Below the pieces are notes generated by a model that saw only the letters and a list, made by a program, of their open reading frames with translations, did not search any database and was not told the DNA's origin. 64,000 nt of DNA from NCBI GenBank assembly GCA_032622095.1, contig CP136062.1, forward strand, positions 8,273,710-8,337,709. Direction: 5' to 3'. A program made the position numbers and the translations under genes. This DNA comes from Siphonodentalium dalli (taxonomy: Eukaryota > Mollusca > Scaphopoda > Gadilida > Siphonodentaliidae). Position 1 is the first letter of the stretch. Every line of letters begins with the position of its first letter. This document shows, one piece after another, positions 62,175 to 64,000 of the stretch.

Positions 62175-64000
62175 GAACCAAAGACGCTTTGTGTCGTATA
62201 TAGGCTATATCTGATTTTGTGACGTCACCAATTTTTAAGTAATACGACCCTTGAATTTTGAATTTTGGATAGCACGAATGTAGGACATAGGATCGGTGGG
62301 CCTAAAGCATTATTGTCGTAAAATGCTGTCAAGATGCCAACGCAAATCAGTCGATCTGCAACATTCTCCTACATGTATTTCTATAAACGACGATTAAACG
62401 TCATACAATCATTGATGTACTTTGTTATTTACAAGGGCAAGGAGCCAGTTTATACTGTATTTCCAACAGGTCTATACACTCTATTTGATTATAATTGGAA
62501 ACAAATCAAACTAAAAAAATATTAAAAATATTTGCCCAGAAAATGAATTCCAGCCGCATGAATGCACATGTAGAGACCATTTTCAATTTTCTATCGGTAT
62601 TTTCGCCTGAAAGATTGATGCACTATTCACAAAGTTCAAACCGAAACTATAAGATTCGATTGAATACTTCAGCCAGATTTTTATCGATACTAGTACGATA
62701 TGTTACCTGTTACCTATCTGGAGATTCTGCGTTCAAAGGCACACCGACGGTCTGTCGTGGTTATTCGTACAGTTGAATATTCATAAAAACCATCACCATT
62801 GTGTATATACATAACATGTGTATATGTACATTTAAGATTGGCAACATGCCGGTATATCAGTTCTAAGAAAACTTCTGGATAAAATATCAGTTAAAAATCG
62901 ATATCAAAGTAAATCATAAAATTGGAAGATAACAAGATATAGTTCCAAACGTATTAACCATTTAAACCCATACTATTCTGTGATTATGTGAAACAAACTA
63001 TTTATGTAGTTATAAGTATTGAAAATATTATGTATTTCTGCCAACAACGGCTGAACGAGCGAAGAGATATAAGTTTGTGCTATGAATTAGTACGCAATCA
63101 CAAAAAGTTAAATGTCCTGCCACAATTTCGCGAACAAGGTCAGTGCTGGTGATTGTCGTTAACACAACAACTGAGATAAACTGAGCAGGTAAGCTATATG
63201 TGCATATTTGTGAACTCAATTCTTCTAAGCATATGTAGGCCTACATGTAGATACTTTTAGCGTGATGACAGGCAAAAATTAAAACACAAAAATTGCATTC
63301 CGAAAATTCGATGCACCATGTGGTATGTCAATGTGAATGTCATTCTGACTCTGAGCACAGCATCAAATTTCTACATGGTGATTTCACTTTGATGATATTC
63401 ATTCAACAACCATTGATTGGTGTCAACATAGAGACCTGCGAATATTCAAGATTCAATTCGATGTCAATATCGGGGACCTGTTTCGACGTCGACACCAAAT
63501 ATTTTCAAATCGGTGTTACTTTGGTGTAACCTTGTTTTTTTGCGTTAGATAACATATGGCAAATGACCTAAGATCACAAAAATTGAAACACAAGGTTGCC
63601 AAGTTAGCAAACGTAGGTCATTTTGAATGTATGCCGTTCAAAATAGACATGCATTATGCAAAGTAGGCACTTCGATCGCAACCTGTGGCGGTAATTAATC
63701 GCCGCATATATTTGTAATCTGTATCGACACTGTATAAATTGTCTACACGGTGCGTGATCGCTAGATGCAGAACGCAATTGATTACCTTATGTTTAGATCA
63801 TGTCATGAATAAATGCTATCGACCGTAGAGATCATATATTCCACCAGTACAAAACCCGGGAACTTTTTGTAAGTTTTGACAGGGAACCTTATAAAGTCAA
63901 AATATAACGCGGGGAATGTACTTCTTTGTTCATACCTGTTGCTTAATGATTTATTCATCGGAACGTGAAGATCCCAGCTCGAGATTAGGCCTGTAACGAT
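62175..64000. other. AT-rich low-copy DNA to the window end, no supported gene
   Basis: Contains a perfect TGACGTCA (CRE-type) at 62,220-62,227 immediately after the inverted repeat. There are several open frames of 60-93 codons (62,334-62,525 and 62,495-62,776 plus strand; 63,028-63,219 minus; 63,293-63,529 plus) without recognisable domains. Near 63,490-63,530 the words ACACCAAA, CGGTGTTAC and TTTGGTGTAAC form weak inverted repeats. An undetected short exon is possible, but I cannot support one. Confidence 0.5.

Noticed and set aside
62334-62776. Two overlapping plus-strand open frames of 63 and 93 codons
   Set aside because: Lengths are unremarkable for AT-rich DNA, no domain is recognised and no splice structure joins them convincingly.

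Overview
This window is repeat-dominated nuclear DNA from a eukaryote. I cannot name the species. The high A+T background, 5S-derived sequence, pogo-like short inverted-repeat elements, a possible Helitron end and a giant higher-order satellite suggest a marine invertebrate, perhaps a mollusc; that is inference. I find no protein gene I would defend. Most open frames are by-products of the satellite or appear several times because the DNA around them is tandemly duplicated.

Layout. (1) 1-38,652: one uninterrupted head-to-tail satellite of 47-, 51- and 52-bp monomers (roughly 750 by length), all in the same orientation and running off the left edge. It is organised in nested higher-order repeats: 1,397/1,708 bp near the left end, about 2.1-2.4 kb in the middle, a 1,602-bp tandem pair at 16,385-19,588, an anchor-marked series from 17.8 to 35.1 kb, a 4,929-bp long-range duplication and a 1,378-bp tandem duplication with a visible chimeric monomer. 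(2) 38,653-44,483: the array edge. Decayed monomers and a non-satellite spacer of 1.2-1.3 kb occur three times, separated by short satellite blocks, so the array border itself has been tandemly duplicated. (3) 44,484-45,086: low-copy DNA with a hairpin at the breakpoint and a Helitron-like 3' terminus (hairpin plus CTAG). (4) 45,087-57,067: 3.5 tandem copies of a 3,453-bp unit carrying a TA-flanked pogo/Tigger-like MITE, two foldback elements and three degenerate 165-180-bp subrepeats. (5) 57,068-59,600: AT-rich DNA with a 27-bp direct repeat, a tandem of about 365 bp and a minisatellite. (6) 59,916-59,990: the 3' two-thirds of a 5S rRNA sequence with intact-looking A- and C-box regions but no 5S-like 5' end. 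(7) 60-64 kb: low-copy DNA with a 16-bp palindrome and a long imperfect inverted repeat at 62,006-62,174.

The common theme is tandem amplification at several scales (50 bp, 0.3 kb, 1-5 kb, 3.5 kb), consistent with unequal exchange at a heterochromatic array and its border. The most interesting hypothesis is that the array border belongs to a Helitron-like element whose internal tandem repeat expanded into the satellite. No database search or alignment was run; all comparisons were made by eye.
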